Part shown: positions 31,573 to 40,739 of the stretch, one piece after another
Layout: each line of letters begins with the position of its first letter
How positions within the stretch are numbered: position 1 is the stretch's first letter
Assembly (NCBI GenBank): GCA_963698735.1
Contig: CAVOSA010000032.1
Location: 186,001-250,000 of the forward strand
From: RPQJ01 sp963698735
Lineage (GTDB): Bacteria; Pseudomonadota; Gammaproteobacteria; Steroidobacterales; Steroidobacteraceae
Length of the DNA: 64,000 nt
Reading direction: 5' to 3'
The notes under the pieces: generated by a model
Database searches by the model: none
What the model was told of the DNA's origin: nothing
The model's input: the letters and a program-made list of their open reading frames with translations, nothing else
Position numbers and translations under genes: made by a program

Positions 31573-33054
31573 ATGCACCCGCTCCCTGCCGGGCTCTATG
31601 CTGCCGCCGACGTGCGCGCGCTCGACCGCCGCGCCATCGAGAGCTTCGACCTGCCCGGCTACGAACTCATGACGCGCGCCGGCCACGCGACCTTGAACGC
31701 GCTGCGCCAGCGCTGGCCCGAGGCGCGTTCGGTCGTCGTGTTCTGCGGCCCCGGCAACAACGGTGGTGATGGCTACGTCGTCGCGCGCATCGCCCGTGCG
31801 CAGGGCCTGCGCGCGCATGTCGTCGCGGTGGCCGATCCGGCGAGTCTGCAGGGCGATGCCAGGCGCGCCCACGCAGAGTTCGTTGCTGCGGGCGGGCAGA
31901 TCGAGCCATGGCAGCCGCAGGTTGCCCGTGCGGGTGACGTCATCGTCGACGCGGTGTTCGGCACGGGCCTGACGCGGGACGTCACCGGCCTCGCTGCCGA
32001 GTGCCTGCAGGCCATCGCAGCGGCCGGCCGCCCGGTCGTCGCGGTGGACATCCCGTCCGGCCTGCATGCCGACACGGGCCACGTGCTCGGCCGCGCAGTG
32101 CGTGCCGACCTCACCGTGACGTTCATAGGCCACAAGCTCGGCTGCTACCTCGGTGCCGGCCCGGACCATGCCGGACACGTCGTCTTCGACGACCTCGAAG
32201 TGCCGCTCGGCGTCTATGACGGCCGTCCACCCGCGTTGCGGATTCTCGATGCGTCGCTCGTCGAGGCGGCGCTGCCCGCGCGCAGACGCTCGTCACACAA
32301 GGGCGAAAACGGCCACGTGCTGGTGATCGGCGGTGCGGCGGGCATGGGCGGCGCGGTGCGCCTCGCGGGCGAAGCTGCGCTGCGTGCCGGCGCAGGGCTC
32401 GTGACGGTCGCGGCTCATCCGCACAGCGTGGCAGCGCTCAGCGCGCGCCCCGAACTGATGTCGGTCGCAATCAACTCCTGCGACGATCTGGAGCGCGCCG
32501 TCGATCGCGCCTCGGTCCTGGCGCTGGGGCCAGGCCTCGGCCGGTCGCCGTGGGCGATGGAGATTTTCGGCGCGGCGCTGGCGGCGCGCAAACCCATGGT
32601 GGTCGATGCCGACGCGCTCAACCTGCTGGCCGCGGCTCCGCAAGTCCGCGAACAGTGGGTGCTCACGCCGCACCCGGGTGAAGCGGCGCGCATGCTGGGC
32701 ACGACGACGGCCAGCATCCAGGACGATCGCATGACCGCCGCAGCGAGCCTGCAGTCGCGCTATGGCGGGACGGTCGTGCTGAAGGGTGCCGGATCGATCG
32801 TGCAGACGGCTCGCGACGGAGCGTGGATCTGCGACCGCGGCAATCCGGGCATGGCCACCGCCGGCATGGGTGACGTGCTGACGGGCGTCATTGCCGGCAT
32901 TGCCGCGCAATGTGGCGATCTCGCACTCGCGGCGCAGGCAGGCGTCTACGCGCATGCGGTCGCCGGCGATCGGGCGGCAGCGGCGGGCGGCGGGCGTGGC
33001 CTGCTCGCGAGCGACGTCATCGCGCAGTTGCGCGTCAGCGTGAATCCACGGTGA
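31573..33054 (+). CDS. nnr: bifunctional NAD(P)H-hydrate epimerase / ADP-dependent dehydratase
   Basis: A 493-residue fusion repairing hydrated NAD(P)H. Residues 1-215 are the epimerase (NnrE), with VVVFCGPGNNGGDGYVVAR (55-73) and VIVDAVFGTGLTR. Residues about 225-490 are the ribokinase-like dehydratase (NnrD), with HKGENGHVLVIGG, GAGLVTVAAH, VLALGPGLGRS, VVDADALNLL, TPHPGEAARML, and GNPGMATAGMGDVLTG. ATG 31573 is chosen as the start of the conserved region; the open frame continues upstream opposite queG without a supportable start. The tsaE GTG overlaps its stop (GTGA). Confidence 0.95.
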   Translation: MHPLPAGLYAAADVRALDRRAIESFDLPGYELMTRAGHATLNALRQRWPEARSVVVFCGPGNNGGDGYVVARIARAQGLRAHVVAVADPASLQGDARRAHAEFVAAGGQIEPWQPQVARAGDVIVDAVFGTGLTRDVTGLAAECLQAIAAAGRPVVAVDIPSGLHADTGHVLGRAVRADLTVTFIGHKLGCYLGAGPDHAGHVVFDDLEVPLGVYDGRPPALRILDASLVEAALPARRRSSHKGENGHVLVIGGAAGMGGAVRLAGEAALRAGAGLVTVAAHPHSVAALSARPELMSVAINSCDDLERAVDRASVLALGPGLGRSPWAMEIFGAALAARKPMVVDADALNLLAAAPQVREQWVLTPHPGEAARMLGTTTASIQDDRMTAAASLQSRYGGTVVLKGAGSIVQTARDGAWICDRGNPGMATAGMGDVLTGVIAGIAAQCGDLALAAQAGVYAHAVAGDRAAAAGGGRGLLASDVIAQLRVSVNPR

Positions 33055-33521
33055 CGCTGCAGCACGTCGCGCATGGCGCGGACGCGATGCGAGCCTTCGG
33101 TGCCCGGCTCGCGCGCGCGCTCAACGCGGCCCCTGCGGCAGTGCCATTGCTGGTGACGTTGTCGGGCGACCTCGGCGCCGGCAAGACGACGCTGGTCGGT
33201 GGCCTGCTCGCTGAACTTGGCCACGTCGGTCCCGCGCGCAGTCCCACGTACGCACTGGTCGAACCCTACCGGTTGCGGAACCGGGACATCGTCCACTGCG
33301 ACCTCTATCGGCTGCGGCATCCGGAAGAACTCGACGACCTGGGCCTGCGCGACATGCAGGGGCCCGGCTCGGTGATGCTCGTCGAGTGGCCTGAAAAGGC
33401 TGACGGCAGGCTCGGTTTTCCCGATCTCGTGCTGGCGCTCGACTATGCCGAGCCGGACGCGAGGAGCATTCGCCTCGACGCCTTGACGCCGGCTGGCAGG
33501 GACGTTCTCGTTGGGTTCTGA
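33051..33521 (+). CDS. tsaE: tRNA t6A biosynthesis ATPase
   Basis: A 156-residue P-loop ATPase of the TsaBDE complex for threonylcarbamoyl-adenosine at position 37 of ANN-decoding tRNAs. Walker A is GDLGAGKTT (39-47), followed by the HVGPARSPTYALVEPY substrate loop, a HCDLYRLRHPEELDDLGL block, and VMLVEWPEKADG. The GTG start overlaps the nnr stop by four bases, so the two are coupled; nnr-tsaE-amiC-mutL is a common gammaproteobacterial order. Confidence 0.95.
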   Translation: MTLQHVAHGADAMRAFGARLARALNAAPAAVPLLVTLSGDLGAGKTTLVGGLLAELGHVGPARSPTYALVEPYRLRNRDIVHCDLYRLRHPEELDDLGLRDMQGPGSVMLVEWPEKADGRLGFPDLVLALDYAEPDARSIRLDALTPAGRDVLVGF

Positions 33522-33527
33522 AGGGAC

Positions 33528-33554
33528 GTGACAAAGAGCCTGTATCTATATAAT
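33528..33554 (+). promoter_or_regulatory. candidate promoter of amiC
   Basis: A perfect -10 TATAAT (33549-33554) with GTGACA (33528-33533) at 15 bp spacing lies in a strikingly AT-rich stretch (33541-33568) between tsaE and amiC. The start of amiC is 42 bp downstream of the -10. Confidence 0.6.
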
Positions 33555-33595
33555 TTTATTGAATTATGTGTCGCTGGCGCGGTAGATTACGCGCC

Positions 33596-34951
33596 ATGTT
33601 GAAGCAAGGACTTCGCCCGCTCGCCTTGCGCGTGGCCTGGTTGGCCCTGCTGGTCACGTGCCTGCCGGCCTGGGCAGGCCCCGCGCGGGTCACCGACGTG
33701 CGTCTCTGGTCGGGGCCGGAAGGCACCCGGCTCGTCATCGAACTGTCGTCGCCCGTCGAGTACGACGTTTTTGCGCTCGACGATCCGGACCGCGTCGTCG
33801 TCGACCTCGCGAACACGACGATCTCCGCCAGGCAAGCGTTGCCTGCGGGACAAGGGCCGGTGAAGTCGCTGCGCTCCGGGCCGCAAGTGGGGCAGGGGCT
33901 GCGCTTCGTACTCGATCTGACGGCAGCGCAGAAGCCGCGCAGCTTCATGGTCGGGCCGGACGGCAGTGCGGGTCATCGCCTCGTCGTCGAGTTGCCGGGC
34001 AAGCCCGCTCCGGTCATCACAGCCGTGAGCGCGCCGCGAACGACGCCCGCGACAACACCGCCTGCCGGGAACGAAGTGCTCGCGATGGCCGCCGAGTCCT
34101 CGCGCGCAGCAGCTGCGCAGGCAACGCCCAGGCTGACCGAACCCGCGGTGCCACCCGTCAAGTCGGTGAGTTCGTCCGCGAAGGGCCGCGACCTCGTCAT
34201 CGCCATCGACGCAGGCCACGGCGGCCAGGATCCCGGCGCGCTCGGCCGTGGCGGCACGCGCGAAAAGGACGTCACGCTCGCGATCGCGCGCAAGCTCGCG
34301 GCGCAGATCGATGCGGAAGAGGGCATGCGCGCGGTGCTGATCCGGGACGGCGATTACTTCATCACCCTCGGCGCTCGCACGCGCAAGGCGCGGCAGCTTG
34401 GCGCCGACATGTTCGTGTCCATTCACGCCGATTCGGTGCTGAATCGCGAGGTGAGCGGCTCCTCGGTCTACGTGCTCTCGCTGCGCGGCGCGAGCGACGA
34501 GGCGGCGAAGTGGCTGGCCGACTCCGAGAATGCCGCCGATCTCAAGGGCGGCGTGTCGCTCGACGACAGCAGCGACGTGCTGGCGTCCGTGCTGCTCGAC
34601 GTCACGCAGAAAGAGTCGATCAGCGACAGCGTCGAGGCCGCCGAAAGCGTGCTCGCGTCCCTGCGCGGTGTAGGTAACGTGCACCGCCCGCGCGTCCAGC
34701 ACGCCGGGTTCGTCGTGCTGAAGTCGCCGGACATTCCTTCGATGCTGGTCGAGACGGCCTTCATTTCGAATGCGACGGACGAGCGCCGCCTGCGCGACAC
34801 CGATCACCAGCAGCGCATCGCCGAAGCCGTGCGCACCGGCGTGCGCAATTACTGGTACGACAACCCGCCACCTGGCTCGAAGCTTGCCGCAATCGTCGCG
34901 GCCCGCCGCGGCGGCACCGTCGAAACCGCGTCGACCCTCTCCGGACGCTGA
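33596..34951 (+). CDS. amiC: N-acetylmuramoyl-L-alanine amidase, AmiC type
   Basis: A 451-residue periplasmic cell-wall amidase that splits septal peptidoglycan. The signal peptide runs to about residue 27 (LPAWA|GPAR). An AMIN domain follows (about 28-130, with LWSGPEGTRLVIELSS and RVVVDLAN), then a linker, then the Amidase_3 domain from about 198. Zinc and catalytic residues are IDAGHGGQDPGA (His), GGTREKD (Glu), FVSIHAD (His) and LVETAFISN (Glu). A regulatory alpha-helix region, normally relieved by EnvC/NlpD-type activators, is present between strands (DSSDVLASVLLDVTQKESI). ATG 33596 gives the compact signal peptide. mutL follows. Confidence 0.93.
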   Translation: MLKQGLRPLALRVAWLALLVTCLPAWAGPARVTDVRLWSGPEGTRLVIELSSPVEYDVFALDDPDRVVVDLANTTISARQALPAGQGPVKSLRSGPQVGQGLRFVLDLTAAQKPRSFMVGPDGSAGHRLVVELPGKPAPVITAVSAPRTTPATTPPAGNEVLAMAAESSRAAAAQATPRLTEPAVPPVKSVSSSAKGRDLVIAIDAGHGGQDPGALGRGGTREKDVTLAIARKLAAQIDAEEGMRAVLIRDGDYFITLGARTRKARQLGADMFVSIHADSVLNREVSGSSVYVLSLRGASDEAAKWLADSENAADLKGGVSLDDSSDVLASVLLDVTQKESISDSVEAAESVLASLRGVGNVHRPRVQHAGFVVLKSPDIPSMLVETAFISNATDERRLRDTDHQQRIAEAVRTGVRNYWYDNPPPGSKLAAIVAARRGGTVETASTLSGR

Positions 34952-35013
34952 TATCCCGCGGCGTTTGCTATCCTCGCGCACCCGGCGCGAGACGCCGCCA
35001 GCTGCCGACCTCC

Positions 35014-36771
35014 ATGCCCATCCGGGTCCTGCCCGAGCAACTCGTTCACCAGATCGCGGCCGGCGAGGTGGTGGAGCGCCCGGCGTCGGTGATCAAGGAA
35101 CTCGTGGAGAACAGCCTCGATGCCGGCGCCACGGCCATCGACATCGAGGTGGAGAAGGGCGGCGCCGAGCTTTGCCGTGTGCGTGACGACGGGGCGGGTA
35201 TCGCGTCGGATGAATTGCTGCTGGCGTTGGCGCGGCACGCGACGAGCAAGATCGGCAGCATCGACGACCTCGAAGCAGTGCGCACGCTCGGGTTCCGCGG
35301 CGAAGCGCTGCCGAGCATCGCTTCCGTTTCGCACATGCGCATGATCTCGCGGCCGCGAGACGCCGGGACGGCGTCCATGGTCTCGGCCGTCGACGGTGCG
35401 CTCACCGGTCCGGCGCCGCATCCACATCCGCACGGCACGACCGTCGAGGTGCGCGACCTGTTCTTCAACGTGCCCGCGCGCCGCAAGTTCCTGCGCGCGG
35501 AGCGCACGGAACTCGGGCAGATCGAGCGTCTCGTCGAACGACTCGCGTTGAGCCGTTTCGACGTCGGCTTCCGGCTCTCTACCGCGCGCAAGGTGCTCGC
35601 GGATCATCCGCCCGCGCGCGACGAACGCGCGCGCGATGCCCGCGTAGCGTCGATGCTGGGCGATGATTTCATCGCCAATGCGATGAAGCTCGATCACGAG
35701 TCGTCCGGGATGCGCCTGCAGGGCTGGTTCTGCCTGCCGACGTACGCGCGCAGCCAGGCCGATCAGCAGCATTTCTTCCTCAACGGCCGCCCGTTGCGCG
35801 ACAAGCTCATCGCGAGCGCCGTGCGGCTCGCCTACCGCGACGTGCTGTTTCATGGCCGGCATCCCGCCTACGTGCTGTACCTCGAGATGGATCCGGCACG
35901 CGTCGACGTGAACGCGCACCCGCAGAAGCTCGAAGTGCGGTTCCGCGAACCGGGCCTGGTCCACGATTTCCTGTTCCGCACGCTGGAGCGGGCACTCGCC
36001 GAGACCCGGCCGACGCAATCCGCGGCGGAGGCGATTCCCGCCGCACGTGCCGATTGGTCCATGCCGGGAACCGCAGGGTTGGACTGGTCTCGGTCGGTCG
36101 CTGCCACGGACTTGTACCGCGTACTCGATCAACAGCGCGCGATCGCGGCACCCGAGCCCGTCGCCGCCACCGGGCCCGCCGCCGCCACCGAGCACCCGCT
36201 CGGCTATGCCATCGCCCAGCTCCATGGCGTCTACATCCTGGCCCAGGCCCAGGGCGGCCTCGTGCTCGTCGACATGCACGCCGCGCACGAGCGCACGACC
36301 TACGAACGACTCAAGGCGTCGCTGCACGCCGAACATCTGCCCGCGCAGCCGCTGCTGGTGCCGATCGCGGTCAACGTGTCGGTGGCCGACGCGGACGAGG
36401 CCGAGGCGCATGCGGGGTTGTTCGCGAGCCTCGGCCTGGAGGTCGATCGCAGCGGTCCCGCCCAGCTCGTGTTGCGATCGACGCCCGCACTGCTGCCGAA
36501 CATTGATCCCGCCACGCTGCTCAAGGACGTGCTCGCGGACCTGCGCGAACAGGGGCGCACCGCCGCCTCCGCAGCGTTCGACCGTGCGCTCGGTACGATG
36601 GCGTGCCACCAGGCGGTGCGGGCAAACCGGCGGCTGACCGTCGCCGAGATGAATGCACTGCTGCGCGAGATGGAGCAGACAGTGCGCAGCGACCAGTGCG
36701 TCCACGGCCGTCCCACGTGGTCGTTCGTCAGCATGGACGATCTCGACAGGCTGTTCCTGCGCGGCCGATGA
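35014..36771 (+). CDS. mutL: DNA mismatch repair protein MutL (endonuclease type)
   Basis: A 585-residue MutL. The N-terminal GHKL ATPase has IAAGEVVERPASVIKELVEN (motif I), DDGAGI, a TLGFRGEALPSI lid and GTTVEVRDLFFNVPAR. After a short linker (about residues 340-395) the C-terminal dimerisation domain carries DMHAAHERTTYE, fitting the metal-dependent endonuclease motif D[MQ]HA(x)2E(x)4E, together with ACHQAVRA and CVHGRP, the companion metal-site motifs. It is therefore predicted to nick DNA itself rather than rely on MutH. It is followed by miaA with an ATGA overlap. Confidence 0.95.
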   Translation: MPIRVLPEQLVHQIAAGEVVERPASVIKELVENSLDAGATAIDIEVEKGGAELCRVRDDGAGIASDELLLALARHATSKIGSIDDLEAVRTLGFRGEALPSIASVSHMRMISRPRDAGTASMVSAVDGALTGPAPHPHPHGTTVEVRDLFFNVPARRKFLRAERTELGQIERLVERLALSRFDVGFRLSTARKVLADHPPARDERARDARVASMLGDDFIANAMKLDHESSGMRLQGWFCLPTYARSQADQQHFFLNGRPLRDKLIASAVRLAYRDVLFHGRHPAYVLYLEMDPARVDVNAHPQKLEVRFREPGLVHDFLFRTLERALAETRPTQSAAEAIPAARADWSMPGTAGLDWSRSVAATDLYRVLDQQRAIAAPEPVAATGPAAATEHPLGYAIAQLHGVYILAQAQGGLVLVDMHAAHERTTYERLKASLHAEHLPAQPLLVPIAVNVSVADADEAEAHAGLFASLGLEVDRSGPAQLVLRSTPALLPNIDPATLLKDVLADLREQGRTAASAAFDRALGTMACHQAVRANRRLTVAEMNALLREMEQTVRSDQCVHGRPTWSFVSMDDLDRLFLRGR

Positions 36772-37736
36772 CCGCACTGCCCGGCACCAACGCGCCCGAC
36801 GCGGTCTGCCTGATGGGGCCGACCTGCACGGGCAAGACCGCGCTGGCCCTGCAGCTGGCCACGCGCTTTCCCGTCGAGATCATCAGCGTCGATTCGGCGC
36901 TCGTGTACCGCGGGATGGACATTGGCACGTCCAAGCCGACGGTCGCGGAGCGGGCGCCGGTGCCCCATCACCTGATAGACATCTGCGACCCGTCGGATCC
37001 GTATTCGGCCGGCCGTTTTCGCCGCGATGCCCTGGCGTGCATCGAAGCCATTCGGGAACGGGGGCGTGTACCCCTGCTCGTGGGCGGAACCATGCTCTAT
37101 TTCCGCGCCTTGACCCACGGTCTCGCGCCGCTGCCCGAAGCCAACCCGGACATCCGGACGGCCCTCGATGCCATGGCCCAGACCACCGGCTGGCCGGCGC
37201 TGCATGCCGAGCTGGCCGAGCGCGACCCGGTCGCCGCCGGCCGGATCCAGCCGCTCGACGCCCAGCGCATCCAGCGCGCACTCGAAGTCCTGCAGCTGAC
37301 GGGCGAGCGCCTGTCGGACCTGCAGCGGCTTGCTGAGCCGGCGCCGTACCGGCTGGCGAGGTTCGCGCTGGTGCCCGTGTCCCGCCCCGAGCTTTACCAG
37401 CGCATCAACGCGCGGTTTGACGCCATGATGGCCGCCGGCTTGCTGGACGAGGTCCGGCGTCTGCGCGCCCGGGGCGACCTGGACCCGGACCTGCCGAGCC
37501 TGCGCGCGGTCGGCTATCGGCAACTCTGGCAGCACCTCGAGGGCCTGGGATCGCTCGACGGGGCCGTCGAGGAGGCCAGGAAAGCCACGCGCAACCTGGC
37601 CAAGCGCCAGCTCACCTGGCTGCGCGCCGACCCGGAAATCGCCTGGGTGCCGTCCCTTGAAGCGGCCGATCTCGCCCCGATATCCGCTGCACTGACGAGC
37701 GCCGTGGAAAAAATCGGTCCAGATGCCCTGTGCTAG
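36768..37736 (+). CDS. miaA: tRNA dimethylallyltransferase
   Basis: A 322-residue enzyme adding a dimethylallyl group to A37 of UNN-decoding tRNAs. P-loop GPTCTGKT (17-24), ISVDSALVYRGMDIGTSKP, PHHLIDICDPSDPYSAGRF and VPLLVGGTMLYFRAL are diagnostic. LDAQRIQRALEV and the AVGYRQLWQHLEG, ATRNLAKRQLTWLR end complete it. The start overlaps the mutL stop. hfq begins 105 bp later, the classical miaA-hfq order. Confidence 0.97.
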   Translation: MTALPGTNAPDAVCLMGPTCTGKTALALQLATRFPVEIISVDSALVYRGMDIGTSKPTVAERAPVPHHLIDICDPSDPYSAGRFRRDALACIEAIRERGRVPLLVGGTMLYFRALTHGLAPLPEANPDIRTALDAMAQTTGWPALHAELAERDPVAAGRIQPLDAQRIQRALEVLQLTGERLSDLQRLAEPAPYRLARFALVPVSRPELYQRINARFDAMMAAGLLDEVRRLRARGDLDPDLPSLRAVGYRQLWQHLEGLGSLDGAVEEARKATRNLAKRQLTWLRADPEIAWVPSLEAADLAPISAALTSAVEKIGPDALC

Positions 37737-37841
37737 ACTCGGCCCGTTCCTGCTGGGCCCACGCGGCACGCAGACGGGCCGTTGCAAGGAAGATGCGGCG
37801 CAGGAACGAACGGCACAAGAGACAAGAAGGAGAAGATCAAA

Positions 37842-38102
37842 ATGGCCAAGGGCCAGTCCCTTCAGGATCCTTTCCTGAACGCTCTCCGCAAGGAGCGCAT
37901 CCCCGTATCCATTTATCTGGTCAACGGCATCAAGCTGCAGGGCCAGATCGACTCGTTTGACCAGTTCGTGGTTCTGTTGCGCAACAGCGTGAGCCAGATG
38001 GTCTACAAGCACGCCATCTCGACCATCGTGCCGGCGCGTAACGTGCGCCTGCCCGCGGGCGATGACGACCTGCCACCGCTCGAGGACGCCCCGGCGGACT
38101 GA
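37842..38102 (+). CDS. hfq: RNA chaperone Hfq
   Basis: An 86-residue Sm-like hexameric RNA-binding protein pairing small RNAs with mRNAs. The Sm1 region QDPFLNALRKERIPVSIYLVNGIKLQGQ and Sm2 motif VYKHAISTIVPAR are intact; the distal and rim residues (RKE-type arginine) are present. The tail after residue 70 is short and acidic. AAGGAG lies 11 bases before ATG 37842. The 105-bp gap after miaA is the usual site of hfq promoters. Confidence 0.98.
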   Translation: MAKGQSLQDPFLNALRKERIPVSIYLVNGIKLQGQIDSFDQFVVLLRNSVSQMVYKHAISTIVPARNVRLPAGDDDLPPLEDAPAD

Positions 38103-38128
38103 TCTGCCGCAGGCGAGGACAGGGAGCA

Positions 38129-39475
38129 TTGTTCGAAAGGCCGGCCAGCGGAGAAAGCGCGATCCTCGTTTGTGTGGGGCTCGGCCGCGCCCCTGAGCCC
38201 GATCGCATCGAAGAATTCGGCGCCCTGGCCCGTTCGGCTGGCGCGCAGGTCCTCGAGGTGATCGTGGCCACCCGTAAGTCCGCCGACCCCCGGTTCCTGA
38301 TCGGTTCCGGCAAGGTCGAGGAACTGCGCTCCCGCGTCGAGGCGCTGGGCGCGGAAGTCGTCGTCATCGACGGTGCCCTCAGCCCCAGCCAGGAGCGCAA
38401 CCTCGAAAAAGAACTGAAGTGCCGCGTGCTCGATCGCAGCGGCCTGATCCTCGACATCTTCGCGCAACGCGCGCGCACTTTCGAAGGCAAGCTGCAGGTC
38501 GAGCTCGCGCAGCTCGAGCACATGTCCACGCGCCTGGTTCGCGGCTGGACCCACCTGGAACGGCAGCGAGGCGGCGGCATCGGCCTGCGCGGCCCGGGCG
38601 AAACCCAGCTCGAAACCGACCGGCGGCTGATCGGCAAGCGCATCAAGACGCTGAACGACCGCATCGAGAAGGTCCTGCAGCAGCGCGAGACGACGCGGCA
38701 GGAACGCAAGCGCCAGGAAGTGCCGACGATCGCGCTGGTGGGTTACACCAACGCGGGCAAGTCCACGCTATTCAACCGGCTGACGCGTGCCGGGGCCTTT
38801 ACGGCCGACCAGCTCTTCGCGACGCTCGACCCGACCGTGCGACGCCTGCACCTGGCTCCGGGACTCGAGACCGCCCTGGCCGACACCGTCGGCTTCGTGC
38901 GCGACCTGCCCCACGAACTCGTCGCGGCATTTCGTTCCACGCTGCAGGAGGCGCGCGAGGCCGACCTGCTGCTGCACGTAATCGACGCCGCCGATCCCGA
39001 GCGCAACGACCGCATCGCGCAGGTCAACGAGGTGCTCGAGTCGATCGGCGCGCGGGACGTGCCGCAGGTTGCGGTCTACAACAAGATCGACCGCACCGGC
39101 GAGCCATCGCGTTCGGAAGTGGGCGAGGGCGGCCTGATCGACCGGATCTGGCTGTCCGCGCATAGTGGCGCAGGCGTCGACCTGCTGCTGCAGGCGCTGC
39201 ACCAGCGGCTCGGCGCGGACCTCTGCCATTGCGTCCTGCGCATCCCGGCCCGAGCCGGGCGGGCGCGGGCGCGGCTGTTCGAGGCTGGGGCCGTCATTGG
39301 TCAGAAAACGCTTGACGACGGCGTCCTCGAGGTCGAGGTCAGCCTGCGTCGGCAGGACCTCGAGCGAATCTGCCGCGACGACGGGATCGAATTGCCAGCG
39401 GCAAACGCGCCTTGTGCCGGCGATGGCCGGTTTCTACAATCCATCGACTCTTTGGCGACCCGGGGTGCGGCATGA
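38129..39475 (+). CDS. hflX: ribosome-associated GTPase HflX
   Basis: A 448-residue GTPase that splits stalled ribosomes. The N-terminal glycine-rich domain has RFLIGSGKVEELR, the ALSPSQERNLEKEL helix and the RGGGIGLRGPGETQLETDRR loop. The G domain begins near residue 200 with GYTNAGKST (G1), LFATLDPT (G2 region), DTVGFVRDLPHELV (G3) and YNKID (G4). Start is TTG 38129, with AGGGAG upstream. It follows hfq in the conserved hfq-hflX-hflK-hflC order. Confidence 0.95.
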   Translation: MFERPASGESAILVCVGLGRAPEPDRIEEFGALARSAGAQVLEVIVATRKSADPRFLIGSGKVEELRSRVEALGAEVVVIDGALSPSQERNLEKELKCRVLDRSGLILDIFAQRARTFEGKLQVELAQLEHMSTRLVRGWTHLERQRGGGIGLRGPGETQLETDRRLIGKRIKTLNDRIEKVLQQRETTRQERKRQEVPTIALVGYTNAGKSTLFNRLTRAGAFTADQLFATLDPTVRRLHLAPGLETALADTVGFVRDLPHELVAAFRSTLQEAREADLLLHVIDAADPERNDRIAQVNEVLESIGARDVPQVAVYNKIDRTGEPSRSEVGEGGLIDRIWLSAHSGAGVDLLLQALHQRLGADLCHCVLRIPARAGRARARLFEAGAVIGQKTLDDGVLEVEVSLRRQDLERICRDDGIELPAANAPCAGDGRFLQSIDSLATRGAA

Positions 39476-39551
39476 TGGCCGACACCCGAGCGCGGCCGGG
39501 GATTCGCCCGTTCAGCACCTGAAATTCAAAGCATCCGGAGCACTCCCACCC

Positions 39552-40739
39552 ATGGCCTGGAACGACCCGGGCAGGAATCGCAATCCCTGGGGCAATCGCC
39601 CCGACAAGGGAGCGGCCGATCTCGACGAGGCCCTGCGCAACCTGCAACGCAAACTTTCCCAGATGTTCGGGGGCACCGGTGGCGGTGGCGACGATGGTGG
39701 CCGTGACGATGGTCGCGGCGGTGGCTCCGGCGGCAGCAGCGCGGCAATGCGCGGCTTCGGCTTCAGCACCGTCGCGCTCGTGCTGCTGGGCGTGTGGGCG
39801 CTGACCGGCTTCTACATCGTCGATGCGGCGGAACGGGGCGTGGTGACGCGTTTCGGCCAGTACGTCGCGACGACCGCGCCGGGCCTGCGCTGGCACATCC
39901 CGTGGCCGATCGAGGCCCGCCAGATCATCAACGTCGAGACCATCGAGGGCGTGACCGACCAGACCCGCATGCTGACTGCGGACGAAAACCTGGTCGACAT
40001 CAACATCGCCGTGCAGTACCGCCGGGCCGAGCCGGTCTCCTACGCCTTCAACGTGCGGGATCCGGACCAGACGCTCAAGGAAGTGGCCGAAAGCGCCATC
40101 CGCGAGATCGTCGGCCGCAGCCAGCTCGATTTCGTGCTCGAACAAGGCCGCCAGGAAATCACGGCCAAGACCAAGGACCTGATCCAGCGCACGCTCGACG
40201 CCTACAAGACCGGCATCGAGGTGACCTCGGTCAACCTGCAGGGCGTCAGCGTGCCGGAGCAGGTGCAGAGCTCGCAGCGCGATGCGATCAAGGCGCGCGA
40301 GGACCGCGAACGTCTTGCCCTCGAAGCGCAGGCGTACGCCAACGACATCCTGCCGAAGGCCAAGGGCTCCGCGGCGCGCCAGACCGAAGATGCGGCGGCC
40401 TACAAGGCCCGCATCGTGGCCGATGCCGAGGGTGAGGCGCAGCGCTTCACGCAGCTGCTGGAGAGTTACGAGCGCGCGCCAGGCGTCGTCCGCCAGCGTC
40501 TGTATTTCGAAACGATAGAAGAAGTGTTCGGCAACACCAACAAGGTGCTGGTCGACACCAAGGGCACGGGCAACATGGTCTATCTGCCGCTGGACAAGCT
40601 CAGCGAAGGCCGCACCCGCACGCTGACGCTGGACGAGCAGCGCCAGGTGCCTGCAACGGTGCAGCCGCGCGCCGCGGCCGACGAGGCGCAGGCCGACGTC
40701 GTCGTGCCGGAAGCGCGCCGCGAGCGGGGAGCACGCTGA
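39552..40739 (+). CDS. hflK: HflK, regulator of FtsH protease
   Basis: A 395-residue SPFH/prohibitin-family protein. The N-terminus (MAWNDPGRNRNPWGNRP) is Gly/Asp-rich and cytoplasmic, with one TM segment at about 72-92, then the periplasmic SPFH domain (GVVTRFGQYVATTAPGLRW) and a coiled-coil (about 235-320). With HflC it forms the large cage around FtsH that limits membrane-protein degradation. Its stop overlaps the hflC start (TGATG). ATG 39552 is the conserved start; the open frame upstream overlaps hflX and is not used. Confidence 0.95.
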   Translation: MAWNDPGRNRNPWGNRPDKGAADLDEALRNLQRKLSQMFGGTGGGGDDGGRDDGRGGGSGGSSAAMRGFGFSTVALVLLGVWALTGFYIVDAAERGVVTRFGQYVATTAPGLRWHIPWPIEARQIINVETIEGVTDQTRMLTADENLVDINIAVQYRRAEPVSYAFNVRDPDQTLKEVAESAIREIVGRSQLDFVLEQGRQEITAKTKDLIQRTLDAYKTGIEVTSVNLQGVSVPEQVQSSQRDAIKAREDRERLALEAQAYANDILPKAKGSAARQTEDAAAYKARIVADAEGEAQRFTQLLESYERAPGVVRQRLYFETIEEVFGNTNKVLVDTKGTGNMVYLPLDKLSEGRTRTLTLDEQRQVPATVQPRAAADEAQADVVVPEARRERGAR

